Assembly (NCBI RefSeq): GCF_049306965.1 | Contig: NC_133182.1 | Location: forward strand, 34,313,501-34,377,500 | DNA length: 64,000 nucleotides | Direction of reading: 5' to 3' | Origin: Danio rerio | Taxonomy: Eukaryota > Chordata > Actinopteri > Cypriniformes > Danionidae | Shown here: positions 38,170 through 51,970 of the stretch, one piece after another | Position numbering within the stretch: position 1 is the stretch's first letter | Layout: each line of letters starts with the position of its first letter | Notes under the pieces: generated by a model | Told to the model about the DNA's origin: nothing | What the model saw: only the letters and a program-made list of their open reading frames with translations | The model's database searches: none | Translations under genes and position numbers: made by a program

Positions 38170-39455
38170 CAGTGCAATATATGACTAAATTCTCATCAGA
38201 TATGAGGTTTGATCTCCTAGTCCTGCATTGAATCAGCAGTCAGAGAAGGAGCATATACGCAAGAGATCACATGAGTGCATGTAAATGATACGGGGCTATC
38301 TAATAGCTCACAGTAACATGTGTTAGCTACCTCTTTGCAAATATTTTGGAGCTTATTTATGGGTTGGCTTATCCCCATCAGCTCACACAAGTCAGTGTCC
38401 TTGAGATTACAGAGAGAAACTTTGGTTATTACTAATGTTTGGAGGAAGCACATTTATTGATCAAAAAACTGACTGAAACCTGTCAATTTGACATTTTCGG
38501 TCACTGAAGCTGGAATGTATATTTTAATGAGAAACAAATGCATAATGTAATGAGATACAAATGATACAAAATTAAAAATCATTTTGTGTTGCTTTAATTG
38601 CAAGAGTTGCAAAAATTTTACTTATTTTTAATTTAGTGCATGGGGGTTGCCTCATTATCTTTAATTTGGGGGGCTTTTTGTTTATTTTGTTGAGTTTCTG
38701 ACCCTGATGGTGAACTCGGAGCAAGCTTAAGAGAGACTATTTTCAGCATGTTATGATGTGGATGATTTATGTTATCCGTTACAACACTTTTCAGACCTGG
38801 CCCCCACATTTCACCACAGACTATACTTCAAAGCACCAAATAGTTGCCCAGTGTTTATCTTTTAGGACTCGTTTCAATTTAACACAAATCCGTTTTCCTG
38901 GCAAAACCAATGAATCCTGAAAAACAAATCAATGTTTCAACACCTTGTGCTAATTTCACAACATTAATCCTTTCTTATCATTGAAATAAAGTGTTATAGA
39001 ATGTTCTGTCTACTTTATCTTACTCTCCATGTTTTCCTTTGAAAGCTGTTTTTCACCTTAGTCTTTCTTTCTCATTTGTCTTCCATATCGCTCTCTTTAT
39101 GAATGGGCTTTAGAAACTTGAAATGTATACAGTTTATGTCAAATACTTGTTGAAAGATTTGGTTTGTTATAAATAAAAATAAGACATATAACTATTTATA
39201 ATTAGAAACAGAATAAGGCTAAGAAAAAAGATATCAACAGACAGAGTGCAAATCACTGAGTGAATAGTTTTATAGCTTTGCTGCAGCATTCATGAATGGG
39301 AAAATTTAAATGAAAATAAGGATCATTATATTCAGATTAAATAATATAATCTAATGGCTTTATTTTTGCTATAATGTATCAGTGTAACATTTAAAAAATC
39401 TATTAAATGTAATGGATTAAATTGTTATTTACAAATCTAATAAAATAAATGAGAT
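38170..39455. other. Gene-free sequence
   Basis: No recognised repeat or exon in these 1.3 kb. Confidence 0.3.
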
Positions 39456-39698
39456 TCATTCATTTTATCATTAGATCCTTATTTATCAGGGGTCACCACA
39501 GCGGAATGAACTGTTAACTATTACAGCATGTTTTACACATCGGTTGTCCTTCCAGCTGCAACCCTGCATTGGAAAACATCCACACACACAGAATACAGAA
39601 AATGATACAGAAATGTCAACTGGCCCAGCCAGAAATTGAACCAGCAACCTTCTTGCTGTGAGGTGACAGTGCTAAGTAACCACTGAGCCTGTGCAGCC
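39456..39698 (-). repeat. SINE, reverse, internally deleted
   Basis: 'ggggtcaccacagcggaatg', 'ccttccagctgcaaccctgc', 'accttcttgctgtgaggtga' and 'ctgtgcagcc'; about 100 bp of the body is missing. Confidence 0.8.
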
Positions 39699-40412
39699 AA
39701 AATAAGATACATTTGTGTATAATTTATGACAACAAGACATTAGTGCTACCAGATGCTTAATTTACTGAACTGAACTCAAAATACTTCTAATTAACATAGT
39801 TCAGCAAGAACACTAATAAACAGACATGTATAATCAAAAAAAATATTTGCTACGATTTGCTGCATTTTCCCTCTCCTTTTTTATAGTCTAGGGTGATTAA
39901 TTGAGCACAGAGGGCCCTCTTGTGTGCAAAAACACGGAAAATATCCTTCCTGCCAGACAGATCATCATTTACGGTCTTATCCATGTTTGTGTTGGTAGCT
40001 GTTGCTCTGTCTCTCTCATTTTTCTCTCTCCTCTTTCTGTCAGCTTCACGCTTTCTGTTTGCTACTTTCCTATTTTTTTTTTTTTTTTTTTTTTTTAGAT
40101 GGCATGCTTTAAACTGGTCCAATGGACCTAGATGATTCTCACTGTCTCTCAGTCTTTTAGCAGACTGTTCTCAAGTGCTCATTCTGACAGAGCCATGTAT
40201 CCACACATGAATCCTCCCGGGTCTGTGTGTACAGAGGACTGCAGTCTTTGGCTGCTGCTCCTGCTGTGCTTCTCACTCACTAATAACTCAAAAACCTGCA
40301 CAGCCACTTAGTTTAATCCTACACAAACACTCAAGTATTTACAGGGAAGCTTTAAAAAGAGAAATATAAGCCAGAATAGCCCATTTATATCTTCAGTTTA
40401 TTTAACATAGGG
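39699..40412. other. Gene-free sequence with a T-run
   Basis: A (T)24 run lies at 40073-40096 on the plus strand. No exon is recognised. Confidence 0.3.
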
Positions 40413-40799
40413 TGTAATGCTGGTGGCGAGGCAGTGGCGCAGTAGGTAGTGCTATTGCCTCACAGCAAGAAGGTCGCTGGTTCGAACCTCGGCTCAGTTG
40501 GCGTTTCTGTGTGGAGTTTGCATGTTGTCCCTGCCATCGCGTAGGTTTTCTCCGGGTGCTCCGGTTACCCCCACAGTCCAAAGACATGCGGTACAGGTGA
40601 ATTGGGTAGGCTAAATTGTCCGTAGTGTATGTGTGTGTGAATGTGTGTGGATGTTTCCCAGAGATGGGTTGCGGCTGGAAGGGCATCCGCTGCGTAAAAA
40701 CTTGCTGGATAAGTTGGCGGTTCATTCCGCTGTGGTGACCCCGGATTTAATAAAGGGAATAAGCCGACAAGAAAATGAATGAATGAATGTAATGCTGGT
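40413..40799 (+). repeat. tRNA-derived SINE with perfect target-site duplication
   Basis: The body spans 40425-40787. A-box-like 'tggcgcagtaggt' and B box 'ggttcgaacct' (40479-40489) mark the tRNA-like pol III head. The body has 'ctccggttacccccacagtc' and 'gggttgcggctggaagggca', and the tail is GAATGAATGAA. The 12-bp flanks tgtaatgctggt at 40413-40424 and 40788-40799 are identical. Confidence 0.92.
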
Positions 40800-40859
40800 A
40801 ACTGATCACTTGACAGGATAAGACTTACAAAATTATGAAAAAAAAATTGTTTACAAATG

Positions 40860-41069
40860 AAGAGTTCAGATGCAAAAACCTCTAAGTACCGTCTGAAATT
40901 TCCATCGAAAATGAACATTTTCTCAGCCTCATTTTAAACACAATGAAAGGGCTTATCCTTTGTCATAAAAGTGAAATCGCTGAACCTACACATAGGAGTA
41001 TTATAAAAAAATGCTCATTTTAGAAGAAAATTTCAGATAGCATTTAAAGGATTTTGCATCTAAACTCTT
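40860..41069. mobile_element. Palindromic MITE, 210 bp
   Basis: The left end aagagttcagatgcaaaaac and the right end 'gattttgcatctaaactctt' are inverted repeats. Inner arms 'tctgaaatttccatc' and 'gaaaatttcagata' also pair. Same family as 2974-3210. Confidence 0.75.
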
Positions 41070-41142
41070 ATTTAGATACAAGTAGATCATTTAATTTAAA
41101 TGTATGCAATTTTACATACATTAATATACTGTATGTACTGTA

Positions 41143-41645
41143 CACTCACCGGCCAATTTTTAGGTACACATTACTAGTACCAAGTTGGACCCCCTTTTAC
41201 CTTCAGAACTGCCTTAATCCTTCATGGCAGCAATTCAACAAGGTACTGGAAATATTTCTAAGAGATTTTGGTCCATATTGACATGATAGCATCACGCAGT
41301 TGCTGCAGATTTGTTAGCTAAACATCCATGATATGAATCTCCCATTCCTCCACATCCCAAAGGTGCTCTATTGGATTGAGACCTGGGGACTGTGGAGGCC
41401 ATTTGAGTACAGTGAACTCATTGTCATGTTCAAGAAACCACTCTGAGGTGATTTGTGCTTTACGACATAGCGCATTATCCTGCTGGAAGTAGCCATCATA
41501 AGATGGGCACACTGTGGTCATAAAGGGAAAGACATGGTCAGCAACAATACTCAGACAGGCTGTGGCATTAACACAATGCTCAATTGGTATGACCATGCCA
41601 CGTTCAAAGTCACTTAAATCACCTTTCTGCCCCATTCTGAAGCTT
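41143..41645 (-). mobile_element. Tc1/mariner-like transposon with 'cactcaccggcca' end, truncated
   Basis: It begins after TA 41141-41142 with cactcaccggccaatttt. The minus strand decodes as transposase pieces: 'QSPGLNPIEHLWDVEEWEI' near the C-terminus and 'MGQKGDLSDFERGMV' at the N-terminus, with the middle shortened. The N-terminal terminal repeat is missing, and hAT-end sequence follows at about 41650. The same family is at 58767-59450. Confidence 0.8.
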
Positions 41646-41649
41646 TGAG

Positions 41650-41727
41650 CTCACAAGCGGTTTATTTGGCCTACAGCTCTCTGAGTTGGTTTTTGGCCCG
41701 CTTTAAGAAAAAGTTTGGGCACCCCTG
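41650..41727. mobile_element. hAT-like element end fragment
   Basis: 'ggcccgctttaagaaaaagt' followed by 'ttgggcacccctg' matches the end of the hAT-like element at 62814-63553. Confidence 0.5.
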
Positions 41728-44114
41728 ATTTGTGTGATGTTATGCATATTCTCCACAGTTGGCCAGTTTGTGCCTCAGGTCTCAAATTATCTGCACACTA
41801 AACTGAGAGTAGCAAACAAAAGGACCCATAAACATGGGTTTTGGAAGTTTTGATGACTCCTTACAAGCAGCCCAATAAATCATCATGGATTAACGAATAA
41901 GGAAAAAAAGAGCACCCGCACGGAGCTATTTATTCAAATCCACATGTGTGGCTCATTAGAGGTGGTGGTTTCTTCTACACACAAACATCCTCTGATCTCA
42001 CTAATATGTACTAGTGCTTTGGGAATAAACTAAATTACACAATAGGGAAGGAGTGCATTTGTTTATTTCTTTATTTAATTGTTTACTTTTTTCTTTTTGT
42101 TTGAGGATCATGATCTCTTCTTGCTCACCGCAGAGGTTTTGTTTCCATTTGTGATCAGTGGGGAATAATCAGAGCATAATCATTTTGGCATGTCTTGAAT
42201 GAAGCCTGAATTGCTCAAACTCTTAGTAATGGAAGACAAAATGCCCCCCACCATGTAGGATTGTTTTGTGCTATGTAGATACCCTCAGCAGAAGAGTGTC
42301 ATTATGAAGCTCTGCCAGGAAAGACTGACTGAGAAAGATGAGGTACCCCTACAGGTTAAGAGATGACTAGTACAACTGCTACTGATTATTGGACTGATCA
42401 AAATGTAAACTGAAATGCTGATCTGTGCTTTCATATACTTAAGCATATACTGAACACATTCCATAGATGACATGAGTAAATATTGTGCCAACTGGAGTTT
42501 TCACTTTCCTGAAAGATTCTTCAGAAATCGGCTAACTGCTGGACTGTAATGTGCGTGTATGTACATTAATCTCTGAATATTTCCATATGGAAAATATATA
42601 AATGAATAAAGGGGTTGTGAGGGGAATAGCTGAGCTGACCACAAAACAGCTGGAAAAAGCTCCTCAGCACTTCTTCAACAAACAACTTCAATTCCATTGC
42701 TTCTCCCTGTGGATATTTACTTCATCTTCCTCCATGTTCTGTTGACCTTCACACACAGTGAGGCAAATCAGTATCTATAATGGCAGGCTGTAGATACAAA
42801 TACATATAATTTCTGCTGAGCATGACTTTACAAATATAGGGTCAAGTTGGCCTCTTCTTTTCCAGTTCAGCATTATGTAACACACTTTTAAAACTGTGTT
42901 TTGTAGTTGTTCCCGGGTTGTTGTCTTAGTTACAAAAAAAAAAAAAAAAATCACAAATCTGGTTTGTTTTTAGTCTCTGGGTGTATTATTTAGTTTGCGT
43001 TGATTAAATGATTCATTTAAATGTGCAACTTTGTAATTATACTTTCTTCCAAGGATCAACAAGGCTCTTAGAAGTGCATCATGAATCTTTTTCAACTTAA
43101 TGGACTAGTAAATCCAGAGCTTTATAGAACTGGGCAGAAGAGCAGCTATCGGAGGCTGGTGTTAGGTCACCATTGGACTGATTTCCTGGAACATGTGTGT
43201 GTGTGATAAAGGAAAAACTCAAAGGGACCAAAGTCTTCATTAGCCTTCTGACGCATCAGGGAGCTCGTAAACTAAAGAGATTTGTAAGTCTTCATGCTTG
43301 TCTAACCTAATCAGTTGTATTCTCTGCTTACGACTGCACTTGTTGATGGTTACTTTCATATGGGACATAGATAGCTTTTTAATGTTCTGTGGCCTCCCGT
43401 ACTGCTGCCATCTGGCCCCCATTATTGCGGTTTCTGCCCCAGGAGCAGTGTGCAGTTGAAGATAATACTTTAAAAAGTAAAAATAAATTGGTCCATATGT
43501 ACCACGTTGGAAGTCTTTTGTATCTGTAAGAAAGCATTTTGTAAGAAAAAGATCACTCTGTGAATGTTAATCCATTATTTTTAGGCTCTGAGAATTAAGT
43601 TCAGTTTTCAGTGAATCAAATGATTCAGTTCACAGAACATGTCTGAATGATTCATTCATAAGGTCAAGTAACTGACTCATTGAGCCAGTCAGCAGTTCGC
43701 AGCTTACTGGAGGGAAAGATTAGCAGACAGTGAATAATAGTTTGCTTTGCTGTAATGTACTGCTGTGGCAGTACATTGATTTAAATGAACCACTTTCATG
43801 ACAACTTCGAGGTTCTGTCTTTTTTTAGGCTTAATGTGTTTCAGCTCATTCATCATAATTATAAAACAACATCATCACCATTTCTCCATTTGAGAATGAA
43901 TAGTTACATACACACTGCTACTAAATTTGCTTGTCAGTTGACCTTTTAATGCTTGATCATTTTCTGTCATTTACAGTAGTGGCAAACACGTGTGCAAAAA
44001 CTTCTCTTCTGTCTGTATAGAATTCGACATCTAGTTGTCAATGACAAATTTAAACACATTGCTAAGTTTATATGCGAAGTGCAAAAACAAAACAAAAAAC
44101 CCCAATAAAGATAC
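41728..44114. other. Gene-free sequence
   Basis: 2.4 kb with no supported exon. A 17-base A-run lies at 42934-42950. The rest looks single-copy by eye and is a place to look for fibin regulatory elements. Confidence 0.35.
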
Positions 44115-44505
44115 AGGAAGTGTGGTGGCTCAGTGATTAGCACTGTAGCCTCACAACAAGAAGATCGCTGGTTTGAGTCCTGGCTGAGTCAGTTGGCATT
44201 TCTGTAAGGAGTTTGCATGTTCTCCCCGTGTTCGTGTGGCTTTCCTCCGAGTGCTATAAGTGAATTGGATTAACTAAACTGGCCGTAGTGTATGAGTGTG
44301 TGTATGAATGATAGAGTGTATGGGTTTTTCCTAGTTCTGGGTTGCAGCCCGAAGAGATCCTCTGCGTAAAACATATGCCGTAATAGTTGGGAGTTTATTC
44401 CGCGGTGGCAACCCCTGATAAATAAGGGACTAAGCCGAAGGAAAATGAATGAATGAATGAATAAATGAATGAATGAATGAACGAATGAATGAATGAATGA
44501 ATGAA
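44115..44505 (+). repeat. tRNA-derived SINE with expanded (GAAT)n tail
   Basis: Head 'tgtggtggctcagtgatta', body diverged ('gggttgcagcccgaagagat'), tail extended to about 15 GAAT-type units at 44445-44505. Confidence 0.88.
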
Positions 44506-44685
44506 AGAAGACACTTCTTGGGGTTGCTAGATCTGCCTAGCTAAAGCAGCAACTAAGAACAGGGCCAAACCCTAAAACTCTTTCTCATGAAAAGACATCT
44601 AGAGATCAATCTTCAAAGCAGCCTTCCAAACATGGTTTAGTTAAAATTAAGGACAATTCCATGCCTTTGGGTGCTGTAATACTCA

Positions 44686-44814
44686 CTTTCCTTTAGCTTA
44701 TTACCTGCTTTATCAGGGGCCGTCACTGCACCGAACCAGCATTTTCTCTGCCAATTGTTGTACACAGTGGACCTTCTTGTTGTAAGGCAACTGTACTAAC
44801 CACTTACCGCCCCA
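44686..44814 (-). repeat. Decayed SINE, reverse
   Basis: 'tttatcaggggccgtcactg' and 'cttcttgttgtaaggcaac' are recognisable; most of the body is deleted. Confidence 0.5.
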
Positions 44815-46900
44815 ATGCTGTAATATCTATTTTTTAAATAGTGTATGCTACACTAAACATGCTAAAAGCCAGAGCATTGCTGCGGTTACCAAGGTGTTAA
44901 TCGTCACAAGTTAGGTAATGAGTCATGTTCCGTAATGTCTTAAAATAATATTTTAGAAAAAAAAAATCACTCATTAAATGTACTGTATAGTTGTCAATCC
45001 TTCAGCTTTACAGGGTTTATGTGGCTAATGTCATAAATGTAAGCAAAAGCTGATGCAATATTCATCTTTTTGTTTAAACTGTTATTTTAATATTATGCTT
45101 TTTATACTCTGTGCCTGAACCTATTGATCTTCTTCTAATAGGTTGTGTAGGGCATGATGTTGGTGTATTCTGTTTCATTGGCACACTGGCCATGTTCCCC
45201 AGCATCTGCACCTTTTATGAGCATCTTGCTCAAAAGCTTCAATAATTGACTCTTATTGCCCAGCGGAAAATACCATGGATTAATGACGAAACAACTGTTC
45301 TCCCATAATTCTTCCCTCTAAAGATTACAACTGGCCTGGAGTTCCAGTTCAGGCAAGGTTCATGGCATTTAAGTCAGTGCCCATTTTATCCTTGCCAAGC
45401 TTATGGCATGAATTCAGTTCAACCACAAAGGAACTGTGTGCAGCCATCATTTTCTTAAGAGGCCCGCCCAAAGACACCATGATGATTCAATAGTATTTAA
45501 GATCCATTTTTTGTGTGTGAAAATCCTGGCGGAAGTGTGTAACTCACATGATTCTTAGCCACAGATTGGTTATAATCATCATTGTACATGTGTTTAAAAC
45601 TGATGCTAAATTAAAACTTTCTATAAAGTGAAAGGAAGTTGCCATTACTTGAAGACCCCAGTTATTAAGATCATTAGCAGGGCAACAGTGGGGGAAGTTC
45701 TCCAGGAGCTGGCATCATTCCATCCACTGGGGTTTAAGAGACGGGCTATGTGTGGAGAGAGGGAGAGACGGCCCCTTGTAGTGGATATCTGCTGTAGGAA
45801 CATTGGGGGAACCAGGTTCAAAGGGGGGTATACGGCGTCTGAGAAGACCATAAAAGTGAAGCACTCTTTAAAGAATAGATTTTAGTGGAACAACTTCCAG
45901 TGGAGTGGAAAACAAGCCTCCTTTTCTTTCTCTCTTCACACACGGACTCTGATTTACTCCCTGCTTTTCTCCATTCTAGCTCTTGTTCATTCTGCATCTG
46001 TGGTGATTTTTAATAGGGTTGAAGGGAGAGCTATTATTCAACAGGAAGTCCACTTTTTGCTATCAATGAGATGGTAGGGCACACATCCGTGCCATAATGA
46101 AGATACATCACAGCGGTATTCCCTATGACCTCATTCACAGACAAATACCAGACTGAGAGGCTATTTGCCAAGGATTTAATGTTGTAAAAAAACACATGTG
46201 AGCGTCTTGAAAGGTTTGTGTTGTGTGGGGTGGAGTTGTCTGTTGGTGTGTGGGTATATGTGTTTGCTTAAGAGCCATATGGTGAAATAAAAGCATGCTG
46301 GCAGTGTCTGAACAGTGTCTGTAAAAATGATGAAAGACGGTTGTAAATCCAACAAGGCCGAGCAAACGATGGCCGACGCTCTGCTGTGATACTTTGTGAT
46401 CCAGTTCTTGGAGAGGATTCCAGAATCCATCTTCATATATCATATATGACATCACGGCTTTTGCGACAAGTTTCCACAAAATGTTTGTCTGCTTTTCTTG
46501 GAATGCGTGGTTCATTAATGCCTTGGGCTTAATAAAAGTGGACGGAGTATATAAGTGTGAGCTCACTGCTGACTCTCTCTACAGGGGCCCTCAGAGGAAA
46601 GCTGACGAGTAGCACATCTTGATGCCGAAGCAGAACAGCTCCTGCTTAGTCTCACGCTCTGTCACGACCTTTCGTCATCACTCAGCCATCCTCTTTAGGT
46701 AATCGGCACATGGAGCCGGGAGACCTGTCTATGGGAATGAAGACCTCCAGTATGAAGAGAGCACCCTCTTTTCAGAAGCCTGTCAGACACACCTCCAAGA
46801 CAAATTGAAGGAGAAGGATGCACGGTGGCCATCTGTAGTGTCTGCTATTGTCCTAAATTAGGATGGCCCAGGGCTCTTGAACTCTTGACTAACTTTCATA
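44815..46900. other. Gene-free sequence
   Basis: 2.1 kb without a recognised repeat. Open frames at 45628-45885 (+) and 46135-46566 (-) show no familiar motif. Confidence 0.35.
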
Positions 46901-47286
46901 CATGTCACTCATTTATTCATTCTCTTTTCGGCTGTTTCTTTTTTAATCTGGGGTCGCCACTGTGGAATGATCAGCCAACTTATCCTGCCTATGTTTTATG
47001 CAGCAGATGCCCTTCCAGCTGCAACCCATCACTGGGAAACATCCACAAACACTCATTCAAAAACACACACACAACGGACAATTTAGCTTACCCAATTCCG
47101 TATATCACACATGTTTTTAGACTTGTGGGTGAAACTGGAGCACCAGGAGGTAACCCATGCTAACACAAGGAGAACATGCAAACTCCACACAGAAATGCCA
47201 ACTGACCCAGCCTGGGCTTGAACCAGCGACCTTCTTGCTGTGAGGCGATTTCGCTACCCACTGCACCACCGTTCTGCCATGTCACT
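46901..47286 (-). repeat. tRNA-derived SINE, reverse, with 9-bp target-site duplication
   Basis: The body spans 46910-47277: tail complement 'tttattcattctcttttcgg', body 'gcccttccagctgcaaccca', head complement 'actgcaccaccgttctgc'. The flanks catgtcact at 46901-46909 and 47278-47286 are identical. Confidence 0.9.
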
Positions 47287-48009
47287 GTTCTTGTATTTTT
47301 TAGCATTTAACATTAAACTGAGAGTTTAAAAGAGAGAAAATTTGAAAAAAGAAGGCATACATGCTTCTGAGATGTGACCCAACCATTTTTTAAAATTAAA
47401 ATCTGTATATACAAACAAATATTCAAAATAAAAGTAATCTAAAATGTGCTGGGATGTTTAAGCCCAAATTTTGGAGTAAAATAATAACCAATCCAATGCT
47501 TCAGTTCATTTTTAATTAGATGTTTTAACCCAGGCATTGGCCATTTGTCCATATTTACCAACAATTAAACAAAATAACTTACAATTACTTGGTTGTTTTA
47601 GATTTAATGCAATGTTATAGATTTTTTATTTTTATTAGCTTTTTTTGCAGTGCTCATGATCAGATTTTAAATGTTCAGCATTTATACAAATGTTGCATGT
47701 TATTTTTCTTGATTAGAACACACTACCTCATGATTCAAAACCCATACAAGCAAAATAAAATGAATCCTTGTTGCTCCACATAATACATTGATATCTTATG
47801 AAGCAAAATGATACAATATGTTTTTGATGTATACTTTGGAGCTATATTAATATTGTTTTGTCAGTATGACTTTTTTTACTCTCAAAGTGGTGTTACCTAA
47901 GGCTTGTATTTTATGAATCATAAAATACAATGGCTTCATCTAAAATGCATCTTTGATGTTTAGCTGAAGTAGTAAAAAAGTTTACTACATCTTCAATAGC
48001 CTGAGTAAA
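47287..48009. other. Gene-free sequence
   Basis: AT-rich. Words such as 'tttaacccaggcattgg' near 47527 resemble a decayed fish MITE, but the ends could not be defined. Confidence 0.3.
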
Positions 48010-48142
48010 TTCATTCATTCATTCATTTTCTTTTAGCTTGGTCTCTTTGGTCATCAGGGGTTTTAGACATGCAGCGGAATTAACCTCCAACTTATCAAGC
48101 ATATGTTTTACACACTTTCCTACTGCATCCCAGTACTGAAAC
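48010..48142 (-). repeat. SINE 3' fragment, reverse
   Basis: 'cattcattcattcattttct', 'tcatcaggggttttagaca', 'ccaacttatcaagcatatg'; the copy stops at 'cccagtactg'. Confidence 0.75.
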
Positions 48143-49404
<1,262 letters not shown>

Positions 49405-49618
49405 ACAACTGCCTTTAGTATGTAGCCCGATAATCTCAATGGCAAAGCAGTCATTCCTTCCAACTGGTACCTATTCAATTGTATGTTACTTGTACTTGTT
49501 ATTTAGTAAATAACTAATTTCACCATGCTACTAGCCTACATATTAAAGTTCTGAGTAAACGTTTCAAAACTAAACCTAACAAGTAGGCTACTGTACTGTT
49601 TGTATACATTCACTACAA

Positions 49619-49624
49619 AATAAA
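49619..49624 (+). terminator. AATAAA, candidate fibin poly(A) signal
   Basis: 215 nt after the stop codon. Another AATAAA is at 51619-51624, so a longer 3'UTR is possible. Confidence 0.45.
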
Positions 49625-49937
49625 CATAATTATCTATCTCAGTTGTTATTGCTAATCATCCCAGTAACTCAACAGTAAGGTTCTTCCCAAAGAATACTAA
49701 TACTAATACTCCCAAATACTTTTCACTCTCTTCAAGGTTCTTTGTGGTACAAACCAAATGTACTTATTGCAACACTGCGATAAACCCTTTAGATTCTCCT
49801 TGTTACCTTTATTTTTTTGCAAAGCATGCCCTCGTTTATTAAACGGAAGTATAATAGCTGTCCATTAGTAAATACTAGAACACTGGAAACTATCGAGTTA
49901 CTACTACATATCAGGAGTGAATTGATGTCCCAGTTAA

Positions 49938-50130
49938 ATGTATGAAAAATGCTTCATTGCAAATTGTTGCAAACAATTTTTTAAGCTGGATTTAAACAAA
50001 CAAGTTAAGTTTTTACTAAAACTTAATTACAAAATTTATTTGGTTTGTTTAAACTCATCCTATATAAATTGTTAACAACCACTTAACCTAAAAAAAATAA
50101 TAAATCCAATGAATCCCTTTTTTCAGTGTA
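49938..50130. mobile_element. MITE, first of three abutting copies
   Basis: 'gttgcaaacaattttttaag' and 'aaattgttaacaaccactta' are inverted arms; the right end is 'tttttcagtgta'. Related to 27083-27297. Confidence 0.55.
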
Positions 50131-50302
50131 CACTGTAAAAATGTATATGAACAATTAGTCTTGACAGCATGTTTTTAATTCATTGCAGCTTATTAAACTA
50201 AGTTTCAATGGTTCTTTCAAAGTTTCAAGTTCAATGGACTCATAGGGTTCATTTGATTCAGCTTAAACATGTAAGGCAACCAGGATTTTTTTTTTACAGT
50301 GT
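50131..50302. mobile_element. MITE with 'cactgtaaaaa' ends, second of three
   Basis: Starts 'cactgtaaaaatgtatatg' and ends 'ttttttttacagtg'; the ends are inverted repeats. Confidence 0.55.
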
Positions 50303-50560
50303 ACACTCTCAGAAAAAAAGGTACACAAGCTGTCACTGGGGTGGTCAAAGGGTACAAATTTGTACTTAAAAGGTCCATATTAATACCTCAAGGGTACATT
50401 TAGTACCTAAAAAGTACAAAACTGTTCCTTTTAATATTTTTAGGAATTAATATATACTTTAAAGGTACCAATATGAACCCTTTAAGTAAAAATGTGTACC
50501 TTTTAAAAAGGTACCGCCCCAGTGACAGCTCATGTACCTTTATTTCTAAGGGTTGTGGGA
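50303..50560. mobile_element. 'ggtacc' MITE, complete, third of three
   Basis: The left end 'cactctcagaaaaaaaggta' with 'agctgtcactggggtggt' pairs with the right 'ggtaccgccccagtgacagc' and 'tacctttatttctaaggg'. The interior holds many ggtac/gtacc words that also pair across the centre. Confidence 0.75.
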
Positions 50561-51970
50561 GGAAAACCAAACATATCTATTGAATCACTTGCAATAGAGT
50601 AGCTGCAAATAATATTTAAATATGTTACCGAAAATATATAAGCCACAATCAGATTGCTTTAAAAATGAGTAATAGTAACATACAAATATGCAACACATTT
50701 TTTCAGGAATACATTTTTTTCTATGTAGCTACTTGGAAGAGAATGATGCAGCTATTGTGCAATAAATGAAAGCCGGTTTTCACTTAATAGCAGCAATCGC
50801 ACATGATGGACAGCCATTAAACGCTTCAAACTTGGCAGTCTTACTGCCATTGAGTCCTTAGTCTAATGTAATTTGCAGATCATGATAATATGACTGGAAT
50901 CTCAGTCTAACCAACATAGTCTTACCTCTGAGAGGAGACATACAGAGCACTGGGATTCAGTGTTGAGTTTCTTGTTATTTTCTCAGATAATGATGTACGC
51001 TGTGTTTGTGGAAACATTTGCTTATTTGCATTGGCATTACTTGAATGTTTCAGAGAAAACTCACACCGGTTAAACAGAAGGAATATAGTTTTCATTGTAC
51101 AAAATGTTAGCTGTCATATCCATATTTAGAATGTTATGAGAGCATGTACTTAATCGAAGTATTCAATCTGACAATCCTCCACAAGAAAACGGCATAAACT
51201 TATTAAAACAGAAATCATCATTAATATTACTTTATATGAGAGTCTTGGAGGAAGAAAAACATTTGCTTTTCTTTGTACATGTTATGTGTTTGTGTGCCCT
51301 AAGAAATTTATATATTTTAAAATGAGCTTTTAAAATATTCAACTGTGAGTTTTTATATTTATGAAAAAGCTTAACTGCATTGGATTTATAAAACTGTTTG
51401 TGTTGCATTAAGTATTCTTGTAACCCTATGAAAGGTAATGGGAAAAGGACCATCTGGGCTGACATAACCCAGACAAACCAAGATGACTGCGGGCAGGAAT
51501 ATTGGACTTGAAGCGTTGTATAATGTGTAGTTCCATTCCTGAGATGTATGTTGTGTATGCTCCTTTTTGTAATAAAAATCTACAAGACAGTTTGTGTGTG
51601 TATGTGAGAAAGAGAGTGCAATAAAAGAGTGCAATAACAAAGTTTTAAAAGAATTGTTCGTTTAAAAAAAAAATTACACATCTTGTCCTGTAATCCATAT
51701 AAATATTTGCTGGATTAAATTACATTTGCGATTTATGTAAAAATGGTCAAAACAGGACATCAGCCTCACAGTGGGACTTTTACTCATAAACATGCAAACA
51801 ATTCAACAAGATGGAAACTTGCTATAGTGTTTGCTAAACTTTGGAAAATTGTTATAGTGTTTTCAATATCTGAATAAAGAAATTGACACTGATGAGGGAG
51901 ACCCAAAACTATTAAAAATAAATAAATAAATAAAAATAAATAAATAACACTGTAAATATGGCTTAAAAAG
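50561..51970. other. Gene-free sequence 3' of fibin
   Basis: No repeat or exon recognised. It could include distal fibin 3'UTR up to the AATAAA at 51619. Confidence 0.35.

Noticed and set aside
40425-40500. tRNA-like A and B boxes
   Set aside because: They belong to SINE heads; no stand-alone tRNA gene with a cloverleaf was found.
45628-46566. Open frames at 45628-45885 (+) and 46135-46566 (-)
   Set aside because: No recognised motif, no exon structure, and overlapping frames on both strands.
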